Below, piece by piece: positions 1-8,541 of a DNA stretch of 64,000 bases (the stretch's first letter is position 1; the number at the start of each line of letters is the position of its first letter). Source of the stretch: Nodularia spumigena CCY9414 (GTDB lineage: Bacteria; Cyanobacteriota; Cyanobacteriia; Cyanobacteriales; Nostocaceae). The notes beneath the pieces were generated by a model. It was not told where the DNA came from. It saw only the letters and a list, made by a program, of their open reading frames with translations, and made no database searches. Made by a program: the position numbers and the translations under genes. Location of the stretch: NCBI RefSeq assembly GCF_000340565.2, contig NZ_CP007203.1:4742613-4806612 (forward strand). The letters are read 5' to 3'.

Positions 1-1
1 G

Positions 2-238
2 GGTAAACAAAGGGTTTATTGGTACTACAAGTTACACGCTGCTCACCCAATTTTTCCCACAGCACAACCCGATAAATTGAGTAAATACAAGCATTTAGGC
101 AAGGCTGGAAGTCCGGCTCACGTTGATGCAGTCATGCAAGTAGCTAGGAGAACCCAAGTTGATTACTTACAATCATGCATTGATTCTCTCCGACAAAACT
201 GGGTTGATTTGTACGATAGCCTCAAAAAGAAAAAGTAA
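2..238 (+). CDS. C-terminal fragment of an unrecognised protein (runs off left edge)
   Basis: An open frame enters from the left edge and ends at TAA 236-238, giving about 78 residues that finish in a lysine run (LYDSLKKKK). The composition is ordinary and soluble, with no membrane segment and no motif I recognise. A 74 bp repeat that looks like an IS end starts 17 bases after the stop, so this may be the tail of a mobile-element gene, but that is inference from position only. The start lies outside the window, so length and function cannot be judged. Confidence 0.45.
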   Translation, partial: GKQRVYWYYKLHAAHPIFPTAQPDKLSKYKHLGKAGSPAHVDAVMQVARRTQVDYLQSCIDSLRQNWVDLYDSLKKKK

Positions 239-254
239 GTCTCCCTTCCTTTAA

Positions 255-328
255 TTGTTCTCGTAAATAATCCGCGAACACTTTTCTCTTGATTTTACTC
301 CCCATTTTCCTTAACCGAGCAGTATTGC
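255..328. repeat. 74 bp repeat, copy A (probable IS end)
   Basis: The sequence from TTGTTCTCGTAA to AACCGAGCAGTATTGC is matched by a second copy at 11397-11471 at roughly 78 percent identity by eye. Similarity stops sharply after GTATTGC in both places, as expected of a mobile-element terminus. Here the terminus abuts the inside of a transposase reading frame, so one element seems to have inserted into another. The family was not identified. Confidence 0.5.
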
Positions 329-756
329 CTTGGTATTTATCAACTAATCTGACAGATGTATCAACGACTGTCAAAATATATGGTCAACGTTTTGGGATTG
401 AGGCTATGTTTAAAGACTGTAAAACTGGTGGCTATAATCTAGAAGGTTCTCAAGCTTCTCCTGATAGGCTTGTCCGTCTGATTTTATTAATTGCTATAGC
501 AATGACTTCTGCATGGTTACAAGGTCAAAAAACTCAATTTTCTAGACAACAATCTTATGTCTGTCGTCCAAGTGATTTGAACAGAAACAGAAAAAGACAT
601 AGTGCTTTCTGGATAGGCTTATACGGATACAATTGGATAATTTCGCTGAATGGGTGTCAGGATTTGGTCTTGGAAATGATGGCTGCCGTTCGCAATAAGC
701 AGGCATTTTATCAGCAGGGGGTGATGGCTATGATGCTTATACAGCAGCCTCTTTAA
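329..756 (+). pseudogene. IS4-type transposase, C-terminal remnant
   Basis: The frame encodes the C-terminal third of an IS4-family DDE transposase. A WYLSTNL strand is followed by YGQRFGIEAMFKDCK, which matches the family signature Y-x2-R-x3-E-x6-K carrying the catalytic Glu. The N-terminal part with the two Asp residues is absent. The open frame can be read back to 289, but those first codons lie in the repeat that ends at 328, so they are not native. The product should be inactive. About 140 residues remain of an expected 350-450. Confidence 0.7.
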
Positions 757-1002
757 CTTCTTTGTCGCCCCCTCAACATTTTACCCTTATCCCGGCTTGA
801 CCCCCTATTAATCTTCCACCTGAAATCTTTGAAAGCTAGACACAGTAAGCGTTTACAGACCATCTTGCAGGTTTTTACCCCTATCTCGGCTCAATACCAA
901 TTAGGGGCAGAAGCTTGAGAACCTCCACCCCATTTTTCAGCAAACTCTATTTACAGCAATTTTTGCTGCTAGGAAGTACGGTTTTTCATCGCCAAGCCTG
1001 TA
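757..1002. other. Non-coding stretch with a twice-repeated degenerate motif
   Basis: No gene is visible here. A motif of the form TTTACCCyTATCyCGGCT occurs near 779-799 and again near 874-894. This suggests the decayed outer end of the preceding transposase remnant or another element. Nothing else stands out. Confidence 0.3.
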
Positions 1003-1022
1003 GGGGCGGGGTTTCCCCGCCC
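1003..1022. terminator. GGGCGGGG/CCCCGCCC hairpin downstream of the glycosidase gene
   Basis: GGGCGGGG (1004-1011), loop TTT and CCCCGCCC (1015-1022) form a perfect 8 bp G+C stem. It lies ten bases beyond the stop of the minus-strand glycosidase gene. There is no clear T-run on the minus strand, so it may act as a stem-type terminator or belong to a dispersed palindromic repeat of this kind. Confidence 0.45.
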
Positions 1023-1031
1023 TCCATTGTA

Positions 1032-3824
1032 TTACTCAGGGCTTTTTCCTTGGGCAGTATAAGCTCCATGTTGTTGGATTAGTTTTGCTACTACTCCTGT
1101 CCAACCTGTTTGATGACTAGCCCCAATTCCCGCACCATTATCTCCATGAAAATATTCATAGAAGAGAATGTATTGATTCCAGTTGGGGTCATCTTGAAAC
1201 TTTTTAGTGCTTCCATAAACAGGTCGCTCACTTTGACCTTCTGTTTTGGGCAAGAAAATATTGATCAACCTTTGAGAAAGTTCTGTAGATACTTCCCAGA
1301 GATTCATCATCTTTCCGGAACCAGTAGGATATTCTACTTTGAAATCATCTCCTAAATAACGATGAAATTTTTGGAGTGATTCAATAATCAAGAAATTCAC
1401 AGGCATCCAAATCGGACCACGCCAATTAGAATTGCCACCAAATAGACCAAATCTTGATTCTCCTGGTTCGTATTCTACTAAAGGTTGCTCGAAACTGCCA
1501 TCTTCCATTCTGATTTTAAAGGGCAAGAGATAAGGATGGGGTGGCTCGTGAGATTTAGATAAAGCTCGAATGCCATAGTCTCCTAAAAACTCAGATTCAT
1601 CGAGCATTCTTTTGAGAATTAATTTGAGTCTTGCTGGGTTGACTAGGGATAAAGCTAATCCTCCTTCCATGAAATTACTGGTTGTGTTGTCGAAGTAAAT
1701 ATTCTGGTTTTCGGTCAAATCTTTACGGTTCTTGAAAAACCAGTCAGCCCTTTTTTTGAAGTCAGAAGTCGAATATTTGTCTAGTGTTTCCTGATCGATT
1801 GCTTCCACTGCAAACAAAGGAATAAGTCCTACCATAGAACGGACTTTCATTGAGAAAGAAAAGGGATCATTTCCTCCCTCTATGGCATTCGCAGGAAGTT
1901 TCAAAATGTCATAGAAAAAGCCATCGTTGTCATCCCAAACATCAACTGCACTTCCTCCCAGTTTGTTCATAGCTTCGGCAATTAGCAAAAAGTGCTGGAA
2001 GTATTTGGATGCCATATCGTCATAAACTTTGGAATTTGTATGGGTTTTGGCTAACTCTGTTGCCATCTTCAACAAGTTGAGACAAAACATTCCCATCCAA
2101 CTAGTACCATCTGATTGCTCAATACTAGCACCAGCAATTTTCAAACTACTGCGATCAAAAACCCCAATATTATCTAGCCCCAGGAAACCTCCTCCAAACA
2201 GATTGTTTCCATCTACATCTTTGCGGTTTATCCACCAAGTAAAGTAGAGGGACAATTTCTGAAATAGTTGTTCGAGGAATCCTCCGTCTGCCTTGCCATA
2301 CATTTTCTCTTCTATTTTATAAACCCGCCAAGCTGCCCAGGCATGAACTGGAGGATTTACGTCGCTAAAGTTCCACTCATAGGCTGGTATTTGACCGTTA
2401 GGGTGCATAAACCATTCTCTGGTGAAGAGATATAATTGCTTTTTAGCAAATTCTGGGTCAATTAAGGCTAGAGGGATGGTGTGAAATGCCAAGTCCCAAG
2501 CAGCAAACCAAGGATATTCCCATTTGTCAGGCATGGAGATGATATCTTCGTTAAACAGGTGAGTCCACTCACTGTTTCTGCCAGAGTTTTTGCGTTGCGT
2601 TGGTGGTGGTGCGCCTGGGTCTCCATTGATCCAATCTTGCACAACATAGTGGAAAAATTGCTTACTCCATAACATCCCTGCAAAGGCTTGTCGTTGGACG
2701 TTACGCATTTCAACTGGTAATTCTTCACTGGGGGTGACTGCTTGATAGAATTGATCCGCTTCACTTTTGCGTTGTGCAAATACTGAACCAAATTCACTAC
2801 CAAATGGTGTGGCTAAGTCATCAAGATCACTGAGGCGGAGTCGGACGATTTTGGTTTCCCCAGGGGCAAGATTTAAGCGATAATGGGGTGAAACTTTGGT
2901 TCCTTGTTGATGATTTACTGCACCAGTTTTACCATTAACAATATAATCGTTAATGCCATCTTTGACGTAAGAGGTATTTTTTCCCCATCCAAACTTTTCT
3001 TTATTGGTTTCGTTTTCCGTATACAGCATGGCATCGGGGGTTTCGCAATAAAGCCATTTCTTGACTTCCGGTTGCGCTGATTTGAGGTCGGTAAATTGAG
3101 CTTTAACTACTTTAAAATCTCCACTAGAGTTAACGCTTTCTAGAGAGGGTTTACCTTCCTCTGTGTCTCCCCAAGACCAAGTGTTGCGAAACCAAAGGGT
3201 CGGTGCTAGATGTAACTCTTTAGCTTCTGTCCCATGATTAACAACTGTGATTTGAATTAAGATATCTTCGGGAGAATTTTTGGCATATTCGACGAAAACA
3301 TCAAAATAGCGGTTATCGTCAAATATCCCTGTGTCCATCAACTCAAATTCAAAGGCGCGAGCATCTTGGGCTTTGCGACGACCATTTTCTTTGACTAATT
3401 GTTCATAGGGAAAGGCATTATGGGGATATTTGTACAGCCCTTTCATGTAAGAGTGGGTGGGGGTACTATCCAAATAGAAGTAATACTCTTTGACATCTTC
3501 CCCGTGATTGCCTTCACTATTTGTTAATCCAAATAGCCTTTCTTTGAGGATGGGATCTTTGCCATTCCAGAGGGCGATCGCAAAACAAAGACGTTGGTGA
3601 TTATCAGAAATCCCCATAATCCCATCCTCTCCCCAGCGATAGGTACGGGAACGGGCTTGATCATGGGAAAAATAGTCCCAAGCGTTACCGTCAGCACTAT
3701 AATCTTCTCGTACTGTTCCCCATTGGCGATCGCTTAAATAAGGGCCCCACTGTTTCCAGTGCTTTTCCCGATTACTATCTTCAACCAGTCTTTTTCTTTC
3801 GGCTGTGTCTTGAATTTGCATCAT
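1032..3824 (-). CDS. MGH1-like / GH63-family glycoside hydrolase
   Basis: A 930-residue protein of the GH63/MGH1-like glucosidase group, which releases glucose-type residues using an (alpha/alpha)6 barrel. The N-terminal 350 residues form a beta-rich domain. The catalytic half contains [13 protein letters not shown], where the WD pair near residue 445 is the usual acid position, and [11 protein letters not shown] near the C-terminus, a hallmark of the family. There is no signal peptide, so it is probably cytoplasmic. The frame opens with TTG at 3836, but two adjacent ATG codons follow and the first (3822-3824) is chosen. It is last in a minus-strand run after the DyP remnant. The true substrate cannot be read from sequence; storage or compatible-solute glycosides are possible. 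Confidence 0.8.
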   Translation of the reverse strand: MMQIQDTAERKRLVEDSNREKHWKQWGPYLSDRQWGTVREDYSADGNAWDYFSHDQARSRTYRWGEDGIMGISDNHQRLCFAIALWNGKDPILKERLFGLTNSEGNHGEDVKEYYFYLDSTPTHSYMKGLYKYPHNAFPYEQLVKENGRRKAQDARAFEFELMDTGIFDDNRYFDVFVEYAKNSPEDILIQITVVNHGTEAKELHLAPTLWFRNTWSWGDTEEGKPSLESVNSSGDFKVVKAQFTDLKSAQPEVKKWLYCETPDAMLYTENETNKEKFGWGKNTSYVKDGINDYIVNGKTGAVNHQQGTKVSPHYRLNLAPGETKIVRLRLSDLDDLATPFGSEFGSVFAQRKSEADQFYQAVTPSEELPVEMRNVQRQAFAGMLWSKQFFHYVVQDWINGDPGAPPPTQRKNSGRNSEWTHLFNEDIISMPDKWEYPWFAAWDLAFHTIPLALIDPEFAKKQLYLFTREWFMHPNGQIPAYEWNFSDVNPPVHAWAAWRVYKIEEKMYGKADGGFLEQLFQKLSLYFTWWINRKDVDGNNLFGGGFLGLDNIGVFDRSSLKIAGASIEQSDGTSWMGMFCLNLLKMATELAKTHTNSKVYDDMASKYFQHFLLIAEAMNKLGGSAVDVWDDNDGFFYDILKLPANAIEGGNDPFSFSMKVRSMVGLIPLFAVEAIDQETLDKYSTSDFKKRADWFFKNRKDLTENQNIYFDNTTSNFMEGGLALSLVNPARLKLILKRMLDESEFLGDYGIRALSKSHEPPHPYLLPFKIRMEDGSFEQPLVEYEPGESRFGLFGGNSNWRGPIWMPVNFLIIESLQKFHRYLGDDFKVEYPTGSGKMMNLWEVSTELSQRLINIFLPKTEGQSERPVYGSTKKFQDDPNWNQYILFYEYFHGDNGAGIGASHQTGWTGVVAKLIQQHGAYTAQGKSPE

Positions 3825-3887
3825 GATTTTTGGCAATTTAATAAATGAACTGTTGGCAATAATAGTCTTAATTAACTAGAGAAATCT

Positions 3888-4487
3888 CTAAGCTAAACTC
3901 GTCAGAAAACTAATACTAGGAGCGAAGAAATATTCTCCACCCTTCATTTTCACCCATAGCTCAAAATGATACTCCTTTGTTTCCTTTTCACCCCATTTTG
4001 TTGGCCATTTTGATACTACATTTCTTGGATCACCCTTGGGTTTTCCGGGCTGACCAATTATAGGATCAAGTCCTACTCCAACGTCAACAAAACGATCAGG
4101 ATTTGCCCATCTCGACTGCATAAAATTGAATTGATTTTCAATATCTGCTTGGAAACAAAGAAACAATAATCCTGAACCCTCTGTTGGTTTTCCAGTGGGA
4201 TCATGTTCTCCATAACTCACTGACCGACGGGCAATGCGATGATCTCTTTCTATCCTTAAAGCTTCATCAAATTCAGAAGCAGATTCAACCCGTCCTGTAT
4301 CACCACGGGGGTTTGTTTTGCGAATATGGGCATGAAATGGACATTTTGTGGCTGCTGTATCCTCATCATAATTAAAGTTATTAGTTGGGGTAACAGCATA
4401 GGTGGGAATATCTGATTTAGTCACGGGAGTTCCGTCCGCAAAACGACCCATAACTAAAGCCCCTGCCAAATCATTTTTATAGGGAAA
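3888..4487 (-). pseudogene. DyP-type peroxidase, C-terminal half only
   Basis: The frame matches the C-terminal half of dye-decolourising peroxidases: GRFADGTPV, then CPFHAHIRKTNPR with the His that ligates haem, RRSVSYG, and LLFLCFQADIENQFNFMQ. The N-terminal half with the GxxDG distal motif is missing. In-frame codons continue upstream only to 4487, where TGA (4488-4490) closes the frame, so the only start left is a poor TTG at 4469. The gene has therefore lost its front half and is unlikely to make an active enzyme. It lies in the oxidoreductase cluster with the GMC and ferritin-like genes, where a peroxidase could once have consumed peroxide made by the flavoenzyme. Confidence 0.75.
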
Positions 4488-4670
4488 TCAATAAACGACT
4501 AATTTGTTGACTAAGGGATTTTATTCCGCTGGGAAAATTCGCAAGAATCTGGACTTGTTGTTTGATTTTTTCGGAGCTTTGTATCACGAGAATTCCTCTG
4601 TTCTTTTTATTCTGAACAATTTGTTTCTTTACTTAGGAATTAACCATTTTTGTGTAATGTTGCAGGAGTA

Positions 4671-4805
4671 TATAGCAATCCTATTTGAGTTGTGAGCAAA
4701 TAGGATAAGTTATCTACTCAGATGAGTATCCTCAAAACCTTAGCCAGATAGATTTACGGTGATACCATCTATGCTCTGGTTTGATCATCAAATAGGATTG
4801 CTATA
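4671..4805. mobile_element. 135 bp MITE-like element with 18 bp perfect terminal inverted repeats
   Basis: TATAGCAATCCTATTTGA at 4671-4688 is the exact reverse complement of 4788-4805. The 99 bases between have no coding capacity. Size, perfect termini and position in the damaged spacer between the peroxidase remnant and the pentapeptide gene fit a non-autonomous miniature element. A flanking TA occurs on both sides, suggesting a TA target. A single related terminus is seen near 22625-22637. The remaining spacer at 4491-4670 shows no gene. Confidence 0.6.
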
Positions 4806-4857
4806 CGCGAGAGAGTTTCCTAACTATCCCTCTGCTGACGATATGTTAAATATGAAC

Positions 4858-5538
4858 CTATTGAATAGCCCCAAACTGAGCGACATTGCCGTTATATACG
4901 GTATCATTAGGCATTCTGGCACGAAACAAATCGGCATCAATGAATTTAGTCTGTGTCAGAGTAGCCCCCGATAATCTGACATTTCTCATGACAGCATCAG
5001 AAAAATCAGCACTTGATAAATTAGAGGTAGATAAAAATGCGTTGTTGAAATTTGCTTCCTTGGCGATCGCATTAGACAAATTTGCACCAGAGGCGATCGC
5101 ATATTCGACAATAGCTCCTGTTAGATTAGCCCCCGACAAGTTTACCCCTGCCATCTCTGCATTAGCCAATTGGGCCTTTGTGAGATTGGCGTTAGTTAAA
5201 TTGGCTTTGTTTAACCTGATTCCTAAAAGGCTGGAACCCGATAGATTCGCTCCTGTCAGATTTGCGTCATCTAGCTTGGCTTCATTCAGCAAGGTATTTG
5301 ACAAATTAGCCCCTGTCAGATTTGCTTTCAAGAGAGCGCTACCATACAAATCTTTACCGGATAAATCCACTCCCGACAAATCACAACTATTACATTCATT
5401 TGTCTCAATTAAATGAGCAAGAGCAAGACGGCTATTAGTGGCAACAAAGGCATTAGCAGGTAAACTAAAAAGCGTTAAACTCAGAACAATTGTCAGTACA
5501 AAAGCAGAAAGTCCACGAAACCAAAGTTTAATATTCAT
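4858..5538 (-). CDS. Exported pentapeptide-repeat protein
   Basis: 226 residues. The N-terminus is a clear signal peptide (hydrophobic core LSAFVLTIVLSLTLF, cleavage after LPANA). The rest is about 27 tandem A(N/D)Lxx pentapeptides, such as ANLTG, ANLSN and ANLTK, which fold as a right-handed square beta-helix. A short Cys-containing segment (ETNECNSCDLSG) precedes the repeats. The ATG at 5538 has a GGAGA ribosome site. The protein should be periplasmic or lumenal. It follows the flavoenzyme small-subunit gene on the same strand, so cotranscription is likely. Pentapeptide helices are usually binding or scaffold modules; no enzymatic role is evident. Confidence 0.85.
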   Translation of the reverse strand: MNIKLWFRGLSAFVLTIVLSLTLFSLPANAFVATNSRLALAHLIETNECNSCDLSGVDLSGKDLYGSALLKANLTGANLSNTLLNEAKLDDANLTGANLSGSSLLGIRLNKANLTNANLTKAQLANAEMAGVNLSGANLTGAIVEYAIASGANLSNAIAKEANFNNAFLSTSNLSSADFSDAVMRNVRLSGATLTQTKFIDADLFRARMPNDTVYNGNVAQFGAIQ

Positions 5539-5582
5539 CTTGTATCTCCATTAAAATTGTTCACCAGATCATCAAATTGTCA

Positions 5583-6071
5583 TTAACTCAAACTAACTGA
5601 AGGAGGCTCACTCCAAGTCCCATAACCAGGTGCTTTCGCGCCAGGAGGATTAACCCCAACAGCCCGCCAGACAAGTCCTTCGGGATAGGATTGAGGACTG
5701 GGAATAAAATGGCTATTTTCTTTACCTGCACCATACCAGGCCTCCCATGCTTCGGGAAGTTCATACCAATTAGCCGTGTACCATAGTTTAATGATGTTGC
5801 GAGCAACAGGTCCACGTTTTGAAGATTCCAAAATTTGAGAGCGTAGTCCCTCGCTTAAAATTACGGGATCATATTTCTTTTTTGCTCTCTTATCAAGATC
5901 ATGAAAGATAGTTAGCAATTCCCCAAATATGTCTTCACCAACCACCTTCAGAACGGTGTCAAAGTAAAGGTCAGCTTGTCCAGTTCCTTCCAGATCAAAC
6001 CGAGAAAATCCTGTTACCTCTGCTGAGAAATCCAGGAAATACCCCATGAATTCAGGTGTCTTAATACTCAC
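5583..6071 (-). CDS. FAD-SLDH-type sugar dehydrogenase small subunit
   Basis: 162 residues resembling the family of small subunits that accompany membrane-bound FAD sorbitol/gluconate-type dehydrogenases. Features are an N-terminal segment usually following an export signal (here short), the central IIKLWYTANWYE, and the C-terminal SYPEGLVWRAVGVNPPGAKAPGYGTW, which is very characteristic. The start is GTG at 6071 with a strong GGAGG site. The GMC oxidoreductase upstream is the expected large subunit, with the ferritin-like gene between them. No twin-arginine signal is visible, so the complex may be cytoplasmic here. Confidence 0.7.
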   Translation of the reverse strand: MSIKTPEFMGYFLDFSAEVTGFSRFDLEGTGQADLYFDTVLKVVGEDIFGELLTIFHDLDKRAKKKYDPVILSEGLRSQILESSKRGPVARNIIKLWYTANWYELPEAWEAWYGAGKENSHFIPSPQSYPEGLVWRAVGVNPPGAKAPGYGTWSEPPSVSLS

Positions 6072-6138
6072 TAGTTATTTACCTCCACAAAGTTTCTAGG
6101 TTTTTATTTCTAGGTTTTTGAGTCTCAATTTTTGCTTT

Positions 6139-7254
6139 TTACTCAAACTTATAAATTGGACCTGCATGAACACCATCCAGTCCCGGAATAGGGTTACGAA
6201 TCAGACTAGTAGCCAATTCCTTGAGTCGGAACATACTGCCCACCGCAGGAAGCAACTGCTCAGGATGACCATTAAAGGAATGTTCAATCTCTGCAAGGAA
6301 TCTGCTATAAGCTTGCTGGAACTCCAGTGCGTGAGCATATAATTCTGAATCTGCGTCACAATAACTTCTGAGTTTACTCAACGTCAGATTATCCATCACG
6401 GGATAAACAGCGTCCCAATCTACAGTCAAGGTTTCACCTGTAGGCTGATCAGGCTGATCTGATTTCGTTGGATCTTCCTTGTCTATCTTATAGTAGCGAC
6501 CCTTCAGGAGTTGCTGGAAACGGAAGTAATGAGAAAGTTCTTTTTCAGAATCATAGATAGTTGTAGTTCCAGACCCTTCACCTTGAGTTTGAATGATATA
6601 CAATGCCTTGATAGCAGAATCAAGATCCGTCACCTTGACGATATCTCCCGCACCATCATAGTAATACTCAGGGGTAATTTGCTTTCTGGGATCACCAATG
6701 AAGAGATTCTTCCCTTCATCCTTATACTTCTTATCAAGTGCCTTTAAGCCCCGAATCACTTCTGTATAGAATAATCCAATGGTGTCGTAGCTTAAGTTAT
6801 CCTTTTTACCAGCAAGTTTTAAAAAACTGTGTCTTCTTGTTTGTTGAGTGCGAGATTCTACTAATGCTTTTTTTTCACTTACATGATGAGAACGTTCAAT
6901 GTTACAAAATGTCTCTACTGTTTCTTTGGAAAACTTGCCAACATTAACTTCAAAGTCAACTTCTCCCGTAGGTAAGTGAGTCGGGTATGTGGGAACAAAG
7001 TCAGGATTAGTCAAAACTCCTGTGATATTTCCTCCCACCGCATTAAACACATTGGCTACTAAAGTGAGATGGAGCATTTCCTCTACAGCGACGGTGCGAA
7101 TAAAGTGAAAAGCTTCCAAATTTGAGCCTGGTTTCAGGGAGTAAAGGGCAGTGAGATAAGGGGGAAGAGTCGCGTGTTCTATCATCAAGCCCTGAATGAG
7201 ATAGTAATGCAGGTCTTCAACCGTTGTAATCAACTCTAAACTATCAATCATCAA
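6139..7254 (-). CDS. Ferritin-like (VioB/iminophenyl-pyruvate dimer synthase type) diiron protein
   Basis: 371 residues. The N-terminal 200 match the ferritin-like domain found in iminophenyl-pyruvate dimer synthases. IEHATLPPYLTALYSL supplies a Glu-His pair near residue 26, and VAVEEMLHLTLVANVFNAVGG supplies the ExxH diiron motif near residues 58-62. Later helices carry further Glu and His residues (ELSHYFRFQQLL). No signal peptide. Two ATGs start the frame at 7254 and an AGAGG site precedes them. The gene lay directly after the GMC oxidoreductase before an IS element intervened. In known systems this fold oxidises or couples imino acids; the substrate here is unknown. Confidence 0.75.
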   Translation of the reverse strand: MMIDSLELITTVEDLHYYLIQGLMIEHATLPPYLTALYSLKPGSNLEAFHFIRTVAVEEMLHLTLVANVFNAVGGNITGVLTNPDFVPTYPTHLPTGEVDFEVNVGKFSKETVETFCNIERSHHVSEKKALVESRTQQTRRHSFLKLAGKKDNLSYDTIGLFYTEVIRGLKALDKKYKDEGKNLFIGDPRKQITPEYYYDGAGDIVKVTDLDSAIKALYIIQTQGEGSGTTTIYDSEKELSHYFRFQQLLKGRYYKIDKEDPTKSDQPDQPTGETLTVDWDAVYPVMDNLTLSKLRSYCDADSELYAHALEFQQAYSRFLAEIEHSFNGHPEQLLPAVGSMFRLKELATSLIRNPIPGLDGVHAGPIYKFE

Positions 7255-7316
7255 ATACCTCTGCTGACAATATTTTCAAAAGTTGTATAATTCAGTGCGC
7301 CTTGTTGTTTTAAATC

Positions 7317-7401
7317 CTAGAGATTTACAGGCTTAGATGTAAGAGCTAAGTCCCTAAGCATCTCCTCAGTAGCCATATAAGTGAGAGCGGCTATACTCAA
7401 T
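7317..7401 (-). pseudogene. Detached original 3' end of the GMC oxidoreductase gene
   Basis: Joining 8545 directly to 7401 on the minus strand, with the IS element and one AAT duplicate removed, continues the GMC frame as NTTLSIAALTYMATEEML and then RDLALTSKPVNL, ending at TAG (7317-7319). The SIAAL segment is the classic C-terminal helix of GMC enzymes. The piece is therefore the displaced native C-terminus, now without a start. Confidence 0.85.
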
Positions 7402-8541
7402 AGACATCTCCGAAAAAGAATAAAATTATGGTATAAGAGTATAAAATGCTATTTTTAGTAAAGCATTATGAGCAGTATATTCGATTATATCCAAAATAAT
7501 CCCCAGGAAGCACAGCGTTTAGTAGGGCTGAAATATGAACAGTTGCAGGAACTTTTAGACAAAGCCATTAAACTGCACAATCATAAACGAGAATTGCTTG
7601 AAGATAGAAAAGTGAGAATTATTCTGGGTGGAGGTGGTCGCAGACCAAAATTATCACCATCGGAGCAAATAATTCTCACCCTAACATATTTACGACATTT
7701 AACCACATTTCAACTATTGGGTATTCAATTTGGCGTGAGTGAAACAACTGCAAATGATACGTTTAACTATTGGTTGCCATTATTGGGAGAATTATTACCA
7801 CCAAGTTTAGTAGAACAGGTAAAAAAAACTCCAGTGACTATGAAATTGTTAAAGAAGTTTTAACAGACTTTGAACTAATCGTAGATAGCTATGAACAGCC
7901 CATAGAAAGACCTTCAGAGTATCAACAGCAGGAAAAATATTACTCAGGTAAGAAGAAAATGCACACTAGAAAAAGTCAATTAATTGTTCTGCCTAATGGT
8001 AGAGATATTGTTGATGTAGTAGCTGGTGAGCCAGGACGAAAAAGTGACATAAATTTATTTCGGGAAAATAAAAATGGGTTTGAAGAGAAACAAAAATTTT
8101 CCGGTGACAAAGCTTACCAAGGAGAGAAATCAATTAAAACACCTGAAAAAAAGCCTAGAAAAAAAGAATTAAGTTCTGAACAAAAAATTCAAAATAAAGA
8201 ACTGGCATCAGAGCGCATATTTGTAGAACATTTAATTCGTTTAGTGAAGATATTTAGAGTAGCTCAAGAAAGATTTAGATTAAATTCCTCTAAATACGAG
8301 CAGATAATTATGACTATTTGTGGACTCGTTAGATTACGCATTGGCACATTTATTTTGTAACTATAAAAACTTGAAATTATTTATAATAAAATTACCTCAA
8401 AGAGATCCTACTTTTGGCTAATTACCAACAACACGCATTTCTAACACCTATTCTACCGTAGAATCTCAGGATATTTGCAGTTAGCGATCGCTCACCAAAA
8501 ATATCGTAACTGCAAGGGTTTGATAGTTTTCGGAGATGTCT
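7402..8541 (+). mobile_element. Complete IS5-type insertion sequence, 1140 bp
   Basis: AGACATCTCCGAAAA (7402-7416) and its exact reverse complement (8527-8541) are 15 bp terminal inverted repeats. The element is flanked by AAT at 7399-7401 and 8542-8544, a 3 bp target duplication. It carries one transposase read through a frameshift. It sits inside the 3' end of the GMC oxidoreductase gene; taking it out restores that gene exactly. Perfect termini and duplication suggest recent insertion. Confidence 0.85.
7468..8360 (+). CDS. IS5-family transposase made by -1 frameshift
   Basis: The first frame (7468-7863) encodes an N-terminal helix-turn-helix region containing LSPSEQIILTLTYLRHL. The second frame, beginning inside the first and ending at 8360, encodes the DDE domain: HTRKSQLIVLPNGRDIVDV, GEPGRKSDINLFRE and FSGDKAYQG, with acidic catalytic residues. 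The frames are -1 apart and overlap at a run of eight A (7821-7828). Slippage there yields EQVKKNSSDYEIVKE and a fused product of about 297 residues. Several IS5 groups regulate transposase this way, so this is probably programmed. Flanking ends are intact, so the element may be active. Confidence 0.75.

Noticed and set aside
4504-4695. 63-residue frame left of the MITE
   Set aside because: It crosses the left MITE end, has poor coding character and no ribosome site.
4886-5416. 176-residue open frame antisense to the pentapeptide gene
   Set aside because: The repeating GCTAA/ACTTG codons of pentapeptides read as A, L and K in the other strand, giving a false repetitive frame.
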